This document shows, piece by piece, positions 7,336-15,937 of a stretch of DNA of 52,527 bases (its first letter is position 1; each line of letters opens with the position of its first letter). The notes below the pieces were generated by a model. It was not told the DNA's origin, did no database searches, and saw nothing but the letters and a program-made list of their open reading frames with translations. The DNA is from Stutzerimonas stutzeri SDM-LAC (lineage in GTDB: Bacteria > Pseudomonadota > Gammaproteobacteria > Pseudomonadales > Pseudomonadaceae), in the NCBI RefSeq assembly GCF_000235745.1, contig NZ_AGSX01000116.1:1-52527 (forward strand), in the 5' to 3' direction. The position numbers were made by a program, and so were the translations under genes.

Positions 7336-8838
7336 ATGCAGACCCTCGGCAACCTGATCAACAACGAGGCCGTCGCTGGCCGCTCCGAACGTCACGCCAC
7401 CGTCTACAACCCGGCCACCGGCGAGCCTCGCCTGTACGTTTCGCTGTCCTCGGCGGATGAAACCCGCGAGGCCATCGCCGCCGCGCAGGCCGCGTTCGAC
7501 GGCTGGTCGAAGACGCCGCCGCTGGTGCGCGCCCGCGTCATGTTCCGCTTCAAGGCGTTGCTGGAAGCGCGCCGTGACGATGTCGCGCGGCTGATCTCGC
7601 TGGAGCACGGCAAGGTGTTTTCCGACGCCCAGGGTGAAGTCACCCGCGGCCTGGAAGTGGTGGAGTTCGCCTGCGGCATTCCGCATCTGCTCAAGGGCGA
7701 GTTCTCGCCCAACGTCGGACGCGACATCGATTCCAACTCGCTGATGCAGCCTCTGGGTGTCTGCGTCGGCATCACACCGTTCAACTTTCCGGCCATGGTG
7801 CCGCTGTGGATGCTGCCGGTAGCCATCGCCTGCGGTAATACCTTCGTCCTCAAGCCCTCGGAAAAGGACCCGAGCGCCACCATGCTGCTTGGCGAACTGC
7901 TGGCCGAAGCCGGGCTGCCGGCGGGCGTGCTGAACATCGTCAACGGTGATAAGGAAGCGGTTGACGTGCTGCTGACCGACGAGCGCGTGCAGTCGGTGAG
8001 CTTCGTCGGCTCGACGCCGATTGCCGAGTACATCTACAGCACCGCCTCGGCCCACGGTAAGCGCTGCCAGGCCCTGGGCGGCGCGAAGAACCACATGGTG
8101 ATCATGCCCGACGCCGATCCGCAGCAGGTGGTCAGCTCGCTGATGGGCGCCGCCTACGGTTCGGCCGGCGAGCGGTGCATGGCGATCTCGGTGGCCGTGT
8201 GCGTGGGTGATGAGGTGGCCGATAACCTAGTCGAGATGCTCAAGGGCGAGATTGGCCAGATGCGCACCGGCCCTGGGACCGGCGTTGAGCCTGAGCCGCA
8301 CATGGGCCCGTTGGTTACCCGCGAGCATCAGCAGAAAGTCGTCAGCTACATCGAACTGGGCGTGGAAGAGGGCGCGTCCCTGGTCTGCGATGGCCGTGGA
8401 TTAAAAGTTGATGGCTACGAGCATGGCTTCTACGTCGGCCCGACGCTGTTCGACCACGTATCGCCGCAGATGCGCATCTATAAAGAGGAGATCTTTGGCC
8501 CGGTGCTGGCCGTGGTGCGGGTCAACTCCTTCGACGAGGCATTGAAGCTGGTCAACGACCATGAGTTCGGTAACGGCACCTCGATCTTCACCCGCGACGG
8601 CGATACCGCGCGCCAGTTCGAGGAGAGCGTCAAGGTCGGCATGGTCGGCGTCAACGTGCCGATCCCGGTGCCCATGGCCTTCCACTGCTTCGGCGGCTGG
8701 AAGCGCTCGGTATTCGGCCCGCTGAACATGCACGGCCCGGATGGCGTGCGTTTCTTCACCCGCATGAAGACCGTCACACGACGCTGGCCGACCGGCATCC
8801 GTGCTGGCGCGGATTTCTCGATGCCGACCATGAAGTAA
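7336..8838 (+). CDS. mmsA: CoA-acylating methylmalonate-semialdehyde dehydrogenase
   Basis: A 500-residue aldehyde dehydrogenase of the MmsA type, which oxidises methylmalonate or malonate semialdehyde to propionyl- or acetyl-CoA with NAD and loss of CO2. The catalytic cysteine is Cys281 in GERCMAIS. The usual ALDH general-base glutamate is absent (ALGGAKNH), as is characteristic for this CoA-dependent subfamily, and the arginines at 104 and 280 are kept. ITPFNFPAMVPLWMLP and FGPVLAV are family-typical. AGGAG eight bases before the ATG at 7336 fixes the start, although a GTG lies three codons upstream. It follows the Fe-ADH gene directly. The usual mmsB/valine genes are absent, so the role in the pathway may differ from valine breakdown. 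Confidence 0.92.
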   Translation: MQTLGNLINNEAVAGRSERHATVYNPATGEPRLYVSLSSADETREAIAAAQAAFDGWSKTPPLVRARVMFRFKALLEARRDDVARLISLEHGKVFSDAQGEVTRGLEVVEFACGIPHLLKGEFSPNVGRDIDSNSLMQPLGVCVGITPFNFPAMVPLWMLPVAIACGNTFVLKPSEKDPSATMLLGELLAEAGLPAGVLNIVNGDKEAVDVLLTDERVQSVSFVGSTPIAEYIYSTASAHGKRCQALGGAKNHMVIMPDADPQQVVSSLMGAAYGSAGERCMAISVAVCVGDEVADNLVEMLKGEIGQMRTGPGTGVEPEPHMGPLVTREHQQKVVSYIELGVEEGASLVCDGRGLKVDGYEHGFYVGPTLFDHVSPQMRIYKEEIFGPVLAVVRVNSFDEALKLVNDHEFGNGTSIFTRDGDTARQFEESVKVGMVGVNVPIPVPMAFHCFGGWKRSVFGPLNMHGPDGVRFFTRMKTVTRRWPTGIRAGADFSMPTMK

Positions 8839-8905
8839 GCCGCGGCGCCGTGCAGCGATCATCCGCGCAACCGGTGTGGGTCCCGGTTTATATCGATTAA
8901 GCTTT

Positions 8906-8930
8906 GCCGCCCTTCGGGGCGGCTGTTTTA
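8906..8930 (+). terminator. Rho-independent terminator after mmsA
   Basis: GCCGCCC (8906-8912) and GGGCGGC (8917-8923) form a perfect 7-base-pair stem closed by a TTCG tetraloop, followed by TGTTTTATT. It separates mmsA from the iclR-type gene. Confidence 0.85.
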
Positions 8931-8955
8931 TTCATCTACCGCAACGGGCTTGGCC

Positions 8956-9720
8956 ATGCGCAGTACCCCTCGTGAAAAAGGCTCTTCCATCACCCGCGTG
9001 CTGGAAATCATCGAAGCCGTGGCCGGCGCCGCGGAGCCGCTGTCGCCCAGCGCGCTGGCAGAAAAACTGGACATCCCGAAGGCCAGCGCCCACCGTCTGG
9101 TGCAGACGCTGGAAAAGGAAGGTTTCCTGCAGTTCGGCCTGCGCGGTGGCCTGTTGCCGGGTGATCGGCTGCATACCACGGCGGTGAACATCCTCGGCAG
9201 CGGCCGGCACAAGGCCCTGCGTCAGGCCATCCTTCGTCAGCTGTCTGATGAGATCGGCGAAACCTGCGGCCTGTCCGTGCCCGATGGCCTGGATATGCTC
9301 TATTTCGACCGGGTGCAGACCAACTGGCCGTTGCAGATCAACCTGCCCATCGGCAGCCACACGCCGCTCTGGTGCACCGCCAGCGGCAAGCTGTATCTGG
9401 CCTCGTTGCCGCTGGAACAGCTGGAAAAGATCCTCCCACGCCTGCCGATCCGGCAGCTGGCACGTAACACCATCACTGACTTGAGCGCCCTGCGTGACGA
9501 TCTGGCACGTATTCGCGACGAAGACCTGTCCATCGATTCGGAGGAGTTCATCGACGGCATGGTCGCCTGCGCCGTGCCGGTGCGCGATGCTCGCGGCGAG
9601 CTGAGTGCTTGCCTATTCACCCATGCGCCGGTCATCCGTTGTTCGATGGAGTCGCTGCTGACGTTCGTGCCACGTTTGCGAGCGGCGGCGAAGGAGCTGG
9701 AGGCGATTGTCAGCGGCTGA
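8956..9720 (+). CDS. IclR family transcriptional regulator
   Basis: A 254-residue regulator with an N-terminal winged helix-turn-helix (about residues 10-70: SITRVLEIIEAV, then LAEKLDIPKASAHRLVQTLEKEGF) and a C-terminal IclR effector domain (about 80-252) with a PIGSHTPLWCTASGKLYLA stretch. IclR proteins bind small aromatic or aliphatic acids and act on adjacent operons. The ATG at 8956 has no clear Shine-Dalgarno sequence; a TTG two codons upstream is an alternative. It sits downstream of mmsA on the same strand, past a terminator, so it probably has its own promoter. It likely controls the Fe-ADH/mmsA pair through the palindrome at 5972-6000 (inference). Confidence 0.88.
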   Translation: MRSTPREKGSSITRVLEIIEAVAGAAEPLSPSALAEKLDIPKASAHRLVQTLEKEGFLQFGLRGGLLPGDRLHTTAVNILGSGRHKALRQAILRQLSDEIGETCGLSVPDGLDMLYFDRVQTNWPLQINLPIGSHTPLWCTASGKLYLASLPLEQLEKILPRLPIRQLARNTITDLSALRDDLARIRDEDLSIDSEEFIDGMVACAVPVRDARGELSACLFTHAPVIRCSMESLLTFVPRLRAAAKELEAIVSG

Positions 9721-9760
9721 TAGCCAACGGGGTACGCCTGACTCCAAGACCGCCCTGACC

Positions 9761-9777
9761 TGTAGGAGCCAGCTTGC
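9761..9777. repeat. Truncated REP-like repeat
   Basis: TGTAGGAGCCAGCTTGC matches the left 17 bases of the repeats at 5756 and 5889. It abuts the 3' end of the rep gene and lacks the right half, so it appears truncated at the gene boundary. Confidence 0.65.
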
Positions 9778-9778
9778 G

Positions 9779-11788
9779 CTATTTCTTCAACATCGCCCGC
9801 ATCGCCGCCAGTGCGTCATTGCCGCGCGCGGCCTTGACCTCCACGGGTGCATCTTCCTGGCCTTCCCATTCCAGGTCTTCCGGCGGCAGCTCGTCAAGGA
9901 AGCGGCTGGGCATGCATTCGATGATTTCGCCGTACTGCTTGCGCTTGGCGGCGAAGGTCATCGCCAGGTTCTGCCGTGCACGGGTGATGCCGACGTAGGC
10001 CAGGCGGCGTTCTTCCTCGATGGTGTCGGCCTCGATGCTGGAGCGGTGCGGGAGGATTTCCTCTTCCATGCCGAGGATGAATACGTAAGGAAACTCGAGC
10101 CCCTTGGACGCATGCAGCGTCATCATCTGCACGCCTTCTGCGCCTTCCTCCTCTTCCTGTTGTCGCTCGAGCATGTCGCGCAGCACCAGCTTGGCGATGG
10201 CTTCCTCGATGGTCATTTCGCCTTCTTCGTCGCGCTCCAGCGTGTTCTTCAGCGCGTCGATGAGGAACCAGACGTTGCCCATGCGGAAATCCGCGGCTTT
10301 GTCGCTGGAGGTCTGGCCGCGTACCCAGGTTTCGTAGTCGATGTCCATGACCATGCTGCGCAGCGCGGCGATCGGATCGTTCTGCGCACATTGCTGGCGC
10401 AGGTTGTCCATGTAGCGCTTGAAGCGTGACAGGCGGTCGGTGAAGCGGCTGTCCATGTGCGCGCCCAGGCCCATTTCGTCGCAGGCGGTGTACATGGAGA
10501 TCTTGCGTTCGGTGGCGTAGTTGCCGAGCTTTTCCAGGGTGGTCGAACCGATCTCCCGCCGCGGGACGTTGATCACGCGCAGAAAAGCGTTGTCGTCATC
10601 GGGGTTCACCAGCAGGCGGAAGTAGCTCATCAGATCCTTCACTTCCTGGCGGCCGAAGAAACTGGTGCCGCCGGACAGGTGATAGGGAATCTGATGGTGT
10701 TGCAGTTTCAGCTCGATCAGCTTGGCCTGGTAGTTGCCGCGGTAGAGGATGGCGAAATCGCTGTAGGGCCGCTCGGTCTTCAGGTGCAGCGTGAGGATTT
10801 CCATCGCCACGCGCTCGGCCTCGGCTTCCTCGTTGCGGCAGCGGATCACCCGGATCGGGTCGCCGTGGCCCATTTCCGACCAGAGCTGTTTCTCGAAGGC
10901 GTGCGGGTTGTTGGCGATCAGGATGTTCGCGCATTTCAAGATGCGGCTGGTGGAGCGATAGTTCTGCTCCAGCATCACTACCTTCAGCGAAGGGAAATCC
11001 TCTTTCAGCTGCATCAGGTTTTCCGGCCGCGCACCGCGCCAGGCATAGATCGACTGGTCGTCGTCGCCCACCACGGTGAAGTGCGCGCGCTCCTGCACCA
11101 GCAGCTTGACCAGCAGGTACTGGCTGGCGTTGGTGTCCTGGTATTCGTCCACCAGCATGTAGCGGACCTTGTTGCGCCATTTCTCCAGCACTTCGGGGTG
11201 GTTCTGGAAGAGTTTCACCGGCTGCATGATGAGGTCGTCGAAGTCCACCGCGTTGTACGCCTTGAGCGTGCGCTGATAGTGGGTGTAGACGATGGCGGCG
11301 GTTTGCTCTTTCGGGTTGCGCGCGTTTTCCAGCGCCTCCTCGGGCGTGATCAGGTCGTTCTTCCAGTTGCCGATGTAATTCTTGATTTCATCGACGCCGT
11401 CATCACCGGCGTACTCTTTCTGCATGATGTCGGTTAGCAGCGCCTTGATGTCGCCCTCGTCGAAGATCGAGAAGCCGGGCTTGTAGCCGAGCTTGGCGTA
11501 CTCCTTGCGGATGATGTTCAGGCCCAGGTTGTGAAAGGTCGACACGGTCAATCCACGGCCTTCGCCGCCGCGCAGCAGGCTGCTGACGCGCTCTTTCATC
11601 TCGCGGGCGGCCTTGTTGGTGAAGGTTACGGCGACGATGTACTGCGCACGGATGCCGCACTGCTGGATCAGGTAGGCGATCTTGCGAGTGATCACGCTGG
11701 TCTTGCCGGAACCGGCGCCGGCGAGCACCAGCATCGGGCCACCGACGTAGCTCACGGCTTCCTGCTGCCGGGGATTGAGTCGGGACAT
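9779..11788 (-). CDS. rep: ATP-dependent DNA helicase Rep
   Basis: A 669-residue superfamily 1A 3'-5' helicase that clears proteins ahead of the replication fork. Walker A is AGAGSGKT (23-30), Walker B is VDEYQDTN (about 213-220), motif III is VGDDDQSIYAWRGA, and the C-terminal motifs LHASKGLEFPYVF and RRLAYVGITRA are present. Length matches Rep (about 670 residues) rather than the longer UvrD or PcrA. The N-terminus MSRLNPRQQEAV is typical, so the ATG at 11788 is secure. It is a single gene divergent from the GGDEF-EAL gene. Its last codons run into the truncated REP-like repeat. Confidence 0.96.
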   Translation of the reverse strand: MSRLNPRQQEAVSYVGGPMLVLAGAGSGKTSVITRKIAYLIQQCGIRAQYIVAVTFTNKAAREMKERVSSLLRGGEGRGLTVSTFHNLGLNIIRKEYAKLGYKPGFSIFDEGDIKALLTDIMQKEYAGDDGVDEIKNYIGNWKNDLITPEEALENARNPKEQTAAIVYTHYQRTLKAYNAVDFDDLIMQPVKLFQNHPEVLEKWRNKVRYMLVDEYQDTNASQYLLVKLLVQERAHFTVVGDDDQSIYAWRGARPENLMQLKEDFPSLKVVMLEQNYRSTSRILKCANILIANNPHAFEKQLWSEMGHGDPIRVIRCRNEEAEAERVAMEILTLHLKTERPYSDFAILYRGNYQAKLIELKLQHHQIPYHLSGGTSFFGRQEVKDLMSYFRLLVNPDDDNAFLRVINVPRREIGSTTLEKLGNYATERKISMYTACDEMGLGAHMDSRFTDRLSRFKRYMDNLRQQCAQNDPIAALRSMVMDIDYETWVRGQTSSDKAADFRMGNVWFLIDALKNTLERDEEGEMTIEEAIAKLVLRDMLERQQEEEEGAEGVQMMTLHASKGLEFPYVFILGMEEEILPHRSSIEADTIEEERRLAYVGITRARQNLAMTFAAKRKQYGEIIECMPSRFLDELPPEDLEWEGQEDAPVEVKAARGNDALAAMRAMLKK

Positions 11789-12031
11789 TCTCGTTTGGTC
11801 TGTTGAAGCGGGGGCGGGAGTTTAGCAGGGCTGGTGCCGCTATTTGTTAACCGCAGGACACTGACGCTACCGGTCGTCGCCGACAGGGCTGGGTTAACGG
11901 CTGCAATGCTCTAGTCTATGCGCCGCGGCGCCCGCTTTAGGCTGCTCAGCTTGCCGTCCCGCTTCACGCAAGGAAGTGTAACCGTCGAGGTGGTGTGCCA
12001 CCTCCAGCTCCGTTCGAACCGGGGAAACACC

Positions 12032-13693
12032 GTGAGATCGTCCATACAACCCATGCGCCTGGTTCTGCTGGCCGATGTGCCCCAGTGGGCCGAAGAGCTT
12101 CAGGTTGCCCTGTCGTCCGTGCGCGGCCGCCATCGGCTGAGCGTGGCCGAAGACTGGTCGGCCGCCATCGCTCTGCTTGCCGAGTCCGGCCACTCCTTGC
12201 TGATCGCGACGCCAGGATGTCGCCCCGAGTCGGCGCACTTCCCGTGGCCTACCGTCCTGCTGCTGGAAGATGAGCCCGCCGAACTGCCGGAAGGCGTGAT
12301 TGACTGGCTGCCTGGCCCTCGTTTGAGCACGGATATGGTGCGGCGCTGTGTGCGCTATGCCCGCGAGCGCAGCAATCTGGAGAACGCGCTGCAAAGGCTG
12401 GCGGTACAGGATGCGCTGACCGGCATCGCCAACCGCCAGGGTTTCCAGGCATTGCTCGCATTGCGCCTGGCCGAGCACGAAGGGCAAGGCCTGACGCTCG
12501 GGTGTCTGGACCTGGACAACTTTCGCCGGGTCAACGATGCACTGGGGCATCAGGCCGGGGATCGCCTGATCCTGCAAGTCGTGGCGCGCCTGAAGGCACA
12601 GCTGGAAGTGGGCGACACGCTGGCCCGTCTGGGCGGTGACGAGTTTGCGGTGTTACTGGATACCGAGCGCCAGCCGCATCGTGCGGAGCGGATCGCAGAC
12701 CGTATTGTCGAGGCGCTGGCCGAGCCCTACTGGATCGACGGCGATACCCTGATGCTCGGTTGCAGTCTCGGGCTTGCCCACGCGAAGGCTGATGCGGACC
12801 CCGACCAACTGCTCTGGCTCGCGCAGGTGGCGATGCGTCACGCCAAGGCGAGTCAGGGCTGTACCTGGTATCTCTATAACGAGCGGATCAACCGGAGCGC
12901 CAGCCATCTTGCTGATCTTGAGGGCGAGTTGCGCCGGGCGCTGCGTCGCGACGACCTTGAGCTGCACTATCAGCCGCGCCTGTGCATCGACACCGGTCGC
13001 ATCGTCGGCATGGAGGCGCTGGTGCGCTGGCTGCATGCCGAACGCGGGCTTCTCGGGCCAGACGAATTCATTCCCATGGCCGAAGAAAGTGGCTTGATCG
13101 TGCCGCTCGGCTACTGGGTGATCGCGCGGGCGCTGCGCGACATGCAAAGCCTGCGCGAAAGCGGTGCAGGCGAGCTGCACATGGCCGTCAATCTGTCGTT
13201 CCGTCAGTTTCAGGACAGCCAGTTGCTGACAACCCTGCAGCGGCTCATCGACGAGCGCGGCGTCGATCCACACTGGCTGGAATTCGAACTTACCGAAACC
13301 GCAGTGATGCGTCGCAGCGATCAGGTGCGCGGCACCATGGATGCCTTGGCGGAGCTAGGAGTGCGCTTCTCGCTGGATGATTTTGGCACCGGATTCTCGT
13401 CGTTCGTACACCTCAGCCGCCTGCCGATCAGCCTGCTGAAGATCGATAAGAGCTTTATCGGCAAGATGGGTGAACGCGCCCAGAACGGCCGGCTGGTCCG
13501 CGCGATGATCAACCTGGCACACAACCTCGGGCTGGAAGTGGTGGCAGAAGGGGTCGAGGGAGCGGCACAGCTCGGCCAGTTGCGGCGCTTCGGTGCTGAT
13601 CAGGTACAAGGCTATCTGATCAGCAAACCGCTGCCCTTCGCCGAACTCAGCGCTTTTCTCAGTGGTGGACTCACCGCCGAAGCCAGCGGCTGA
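12032..13693 (+). CDS. GGDEF-EAL dual-domain cyclic-di-GMP protein
   Basis: A 553-residue protein in three parts. The N-terminal part (about 8-115) resembles a response-regulator receiver fold but shows no obvious phospho-acceptor aspartate. The GGDEF domain (about 130-290) has an intact RLGGDEF motif, but the inhibitory-site arginine is replaced (EVGD instead of RxxD). The EAL domain (about 300-545) keeps MEALVRW, ELTETAVM, DDFGTGFSS, LLKIDKSF, AEGVE and QGYLISKPLP, so phosphodiesterase activity is expected. No membrane segment is seen. The start is taken as GTG at 12032 with GGGGAA upstream; the ATG at 12053 is the alternative. Its place next to rep matches P. aeruginosa PA5295 (ProE, a phosphodiesterase), from memory. 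Confidence 0.88.
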   Translation: MRSSIQPMRLVLLADVPQWAEELQVALSSVRGRHRLSVAEDWSAAIALLAESGHSLLIATPGCRPESAHFPWPTVLLLEDEPAELPEGVIDWLPGPRLSTDMVRRCVRYARERSNLENALQRLAVQDALTGIANRQGFQALLALRLAEHEGQGLTLGCLDLDNFRRVNDALGHQAGDRLILQVVARLKAQLEVGDTLARLGGDEFAVLLDTERQPHRAERIADRIVEALAEPYWIDGDTLMLGCSLGLAHAKADADPDQLLWLAQVAMRHAKASQGCTWYLYNERINRSASHLADLEGELRRALRRDDLELHYQPRLCIDTGRIVGMEALVRWLHAERGLLGPDEFIPMAEESGLIVPLGYWVIARALRDMQSLRESGAGELHMAVNLSFRQFQDSQLLTTLQRLIDERGVDPHWLEFELTETAVMRRSDQVRGTMDALAELGVRFSLDDFGTGFSSFVHLSRLPISLLKIDKSFIGKMGERAQNGRLVRAMINLAHNLGLEVVAEGVEGAAQLGQLRRFGADQVQGYLISKPLPFAELSAFLSGGLTAEASG

Positions 13694-13700
13694 AACGAAG

Positions 13701-13720
13701 CGCCGGGCAAGAGCCCGGCG
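13701..13720. terminator. Hairpin between convergent GGDEF-EAL and betT genes
   Basis: CGCCGGGC and GCCCGGCG form a perfect 8-base-pair stem with loop AAGA. It lies between two convergent stops. A modest T-rich stretch follows on the minus strand (CTTCGTTTC), so it fits termination of betT best. Confidence 0.6.
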
Positions 13721-13723
13721 CGG

Positions 13724-13757
13724 TGTATCAGCGAACCATGTGTATCAGCGAACCATG
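13724..13757. repeat. 17-base perfect tandem duplication over the betT stop
   Basis: TGTATCAGCGAACCATG occurs twice in direct succession (13724-13740 and 13741-13757). The second copy holds the final codons and stop of betT; the first repeats them just beyond the stop. The encoded protein end is unaffected. It looks like a recent slippage duplication. Confidence 0.85.
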
Positions 13758-15715
13758 TGCAGGAAGTGCATGTGCTTCTCGTACTGGTCGAGGATGTCGC
13801 CAATCACGCCGTCTCGGCTCCAGCCCATGATGTCGTAGTTCTGCCCGCCTTCCTTGAGATGCACCTCGGCGCGGAAGTAGGTGGGCTCATCGCCGTCTCC
13901 CTCCTCGGTCGCGACGAAACTCGGCATCGGGTAGCCGCGCGGGCGAACCTGATAGATGAAATCGGGCGCGCCTTCATGGGTGATCTGCAGCCCGGTACGG
14001 TTGTCGTCGCCGGTGGTCAGCTCGACGCCGTAACCCTGCGTGCGCAACTCTTCGGCCACGGCAGCGCAGGCAGGCGCTGCGATGTCGTTGATGAAGCGTT
14101 CCACGTCACGACGGCGGGGATAACGGGTCAGGTTCTGCACTCGGCGCCGCCAGCCACCCTCTGACTGCGGAGCGGTTGGCATGGTGCTGACCGTCTGGTA
14201 ACGCAAGCCCTGTTTGGTGGCATCGACGCGCAGCGCTTTGAGCAGCCCCCACATGGCGCAGAGCAGCACGAGGGTGAACGGCAGGGCGCTGGCGATGGTT
14301 GCGGTTTGCAATGCTGTCAGGCCATCGGCGAGCAGCAGCGCTATCGCGACAACGCCCATGGAGCCCGCCCAGAACACCCGCTGCCAGGTCGGCGTCTGGC
14401 CATGGCCCCCGGAGGCGAGCATGTCCACCACCAGCGCGCCGGAGTCCGCCGACGTGACGAAGAACACCACCACCATGATGATCGCGATCAGTGACAGCAG
14501 CGAGGCGAAGGGGAAATGCTCGAGAAAGGCGAACAGCGCGAGGGAGCTGTCGCGCTCGATGGCTTCACCCAGGCTGGTGACGTGCTCCCACAGAATCATG
14601 TGAATGGCCGTGTCGCCGAATACCGTCATCCACAGCAGGGTGAAGGCAGTCGGCACAAGCAACACGCCGGTGACGAATTCACGGATGGTGCGGCCGCGCG
14701 AAATGCGCGCAATGAACAGGCCGACAAAGGGCGACCAGGCCAGCCACCAGCCCCAGTAGAACAGCGTCCAGCCGCCGATCCAGTCATTCGGCTCGTAGGC
14801 GTAGAGGTTGAAGGTCGCGGTGACGATCTGCGAGAAGTAGTTACCGGTGTTCTGCACGAAGGTCTGCAGGATGAACACGGTTGGGCCGGCGACCAGCACC
14901 AGCAACAGCAGCAGAACGGCCAGCGTCAGGTTCAGCTCGGACAAGCGCCGTACGCCCTTGTCCAGGCCGGTGACCACCGAGATGGTGGCCAGAACGGTGG
15001 TCCCGGCAATCAGCGCGATCTGCACCGGTACCGAAATCGGCACGCCATACAGGTGATTCAGCCCGGTGTTGATCTGCGTGACGCCCAGCCCCAGCGACGT
15101 GGCGACCCCCAGCACGGTGCCGATGATGGCGAAAATATCCACCGCATGCCCGATCGGGCCGTGGATGCGCTCGCCGATCAGGGGATACAAGGCCGAGCGC
15201 AGCGTCAGTGGCAGGCCTTGGCGAAAGCTGAAATAGGCCAGGATCATCGCCACGATGGCGTAGATGGCCCAGGCATGCAGGCCCCAGTGGAAGAAGGTGA
15301 TCTTCATCGCTTCCCGCGCGGCCGCGACGGTGCCGCCTTCACCCACCGGGGGCGAGAGGAAGTGCATGACCGGCTCGGCGACGCCGAAGAACATCAGACC
15401 GATGCCCATGCCGGCAGAGAACAACATCGAGAACCAGGTCAGGTAGCTGTAGTCCGGCTCGCTGTGGTCCGGGCCCAGCTTGATCTCGCCATAACGGCTG
15501 AGTGCCAGCAGTACGACCATCAGCAGAATGATCGCGACGGCAAGAATGTAAAACCAGCTGGCATTGGCGATGATCCACGCCTGGACGTCGCTGAACATGC
15601 CTTGAGCGTGTTCCGGGGCGGCGACGCTGTAGATCACCAGTAGCAGGATGAGTACGGCAGAACCGTAGAACACCGGAGGGTTGAGAGTGGAAGAGGAAGA
15701 CGTGTTGGCCTCCAT
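13745..15715 (-). CDS. betT: BCCT family choline/glycine betaine transporter (BetT-like)
   Basis: A 656-residue sodium- or proton-coupled carrier of the betaine-choline-carnitine family in the inner membrane. About twelve membrane segments cover residues 15-505. The family motif with GMGIGLMFFGVAEPVMHF is near residue 105, and the tryptophan-rich substrate segment FYWGWWLAWSPFVGLFIARI is near 325. A long cytosolic C-terminal tail (about 510-656), as in BetT choline carriers, probably senses osmolarity. AAGGAG seven bases before the ATG at 15715 fixes the start. It stands alone, without betIBA. Choline is the likely substrate, with betaine as the alternative. Confidence 0.9.
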   Translation of the reverse strand: MEANTSSSSTLNPPVFYGSAVLILLLVIYSVAAPEHAQGMFSDVQAWIIANASWFYILAVAIILLMVVLLALSRYGEIKLGPDHSEPDYSYLTWFSMLFSAGMGIGLMFFGVAEPVMHFLSPPVGEGGTVAAAREAMKITFFHWGLHAWAIYAIVAMILAYFSFRQGLPLTLRSALYPLIGERIHGPIGHAVDIFAIIGTVLGVATSLGLGVTQINTGLNHLYGVPISVPVQIALIAGTTVLATISVVTGLDKGVRRLSELNLTLAVLLLLLVLVAGPTVFILQTFVQNTGNYFSQIVTATFNLYAYEPNDWIGGWTLFYWGWWLAWSPFVGLFIARISRGRTIREFVTGVLLVPTAFTLLWMTVFGDTAIHMILWEHVTSLGEAIERDSSLALFAFLEHFPFASLLSLIAIIMVVVFFVTSADSGALVVDMLASGGHGQTPTWQRVFWAGSMGVVAIALLLADGLTALQTATIASALPFTLVLLCAMWGLLKALRVDATKQGLRYQTVSTMPTAPQSEGGWRRRVQNLTRYPRRRDVERFINDIAAPACAAVAEELRTQGYGVELTTGDDNRTGLQITHEGAPDFIYQVRPRGYPMPSFVATEEGDGDEPTYFRAEVHLKEGGQNYDIMGWSRDGVIGDILDQYEKHMHFLHMVR

Positions 15716-15937
15716 GCTGCGCTCCTTGATTACCGATTGGGGAGTGGCCGCCTGTGGCGAAGAGGACGCAATCTAACATATTGGTCAGTTTTGGACCGAC
15801 GCGCTCCGCGGCGATGGGGCTGCCTCTTGGATGTGACCGCGCCAGTCAGCAAGTTGCAGCATTTTTTCTGTGCCCATCGGCAGCTTATCCGGGCTACGCC
15901 GATAGATCGTTGAGAAGCCAGAAATCGGCACCTGGTT

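Noticed and set aside
10457-11437. Plus-strand open frame of 326 codons opposite rep
   Set aside because: No domain recognised; it is antisense to the well-supported helicase.
14516-15643. Plus-strand open frame of 375 codons opposite betT
   Set aside because: Its Gln/Arg/Asp-rich composition mirrors the hydrophobic transporter on the other strand; no family similarity.
15781-15799. Short GGTC-N7-GACC inverted repeat upstream of betT, considered as a BetI-type operator
   Set aside because: The arms are only 4-5 bases and do not match a known BetI site convincingly.
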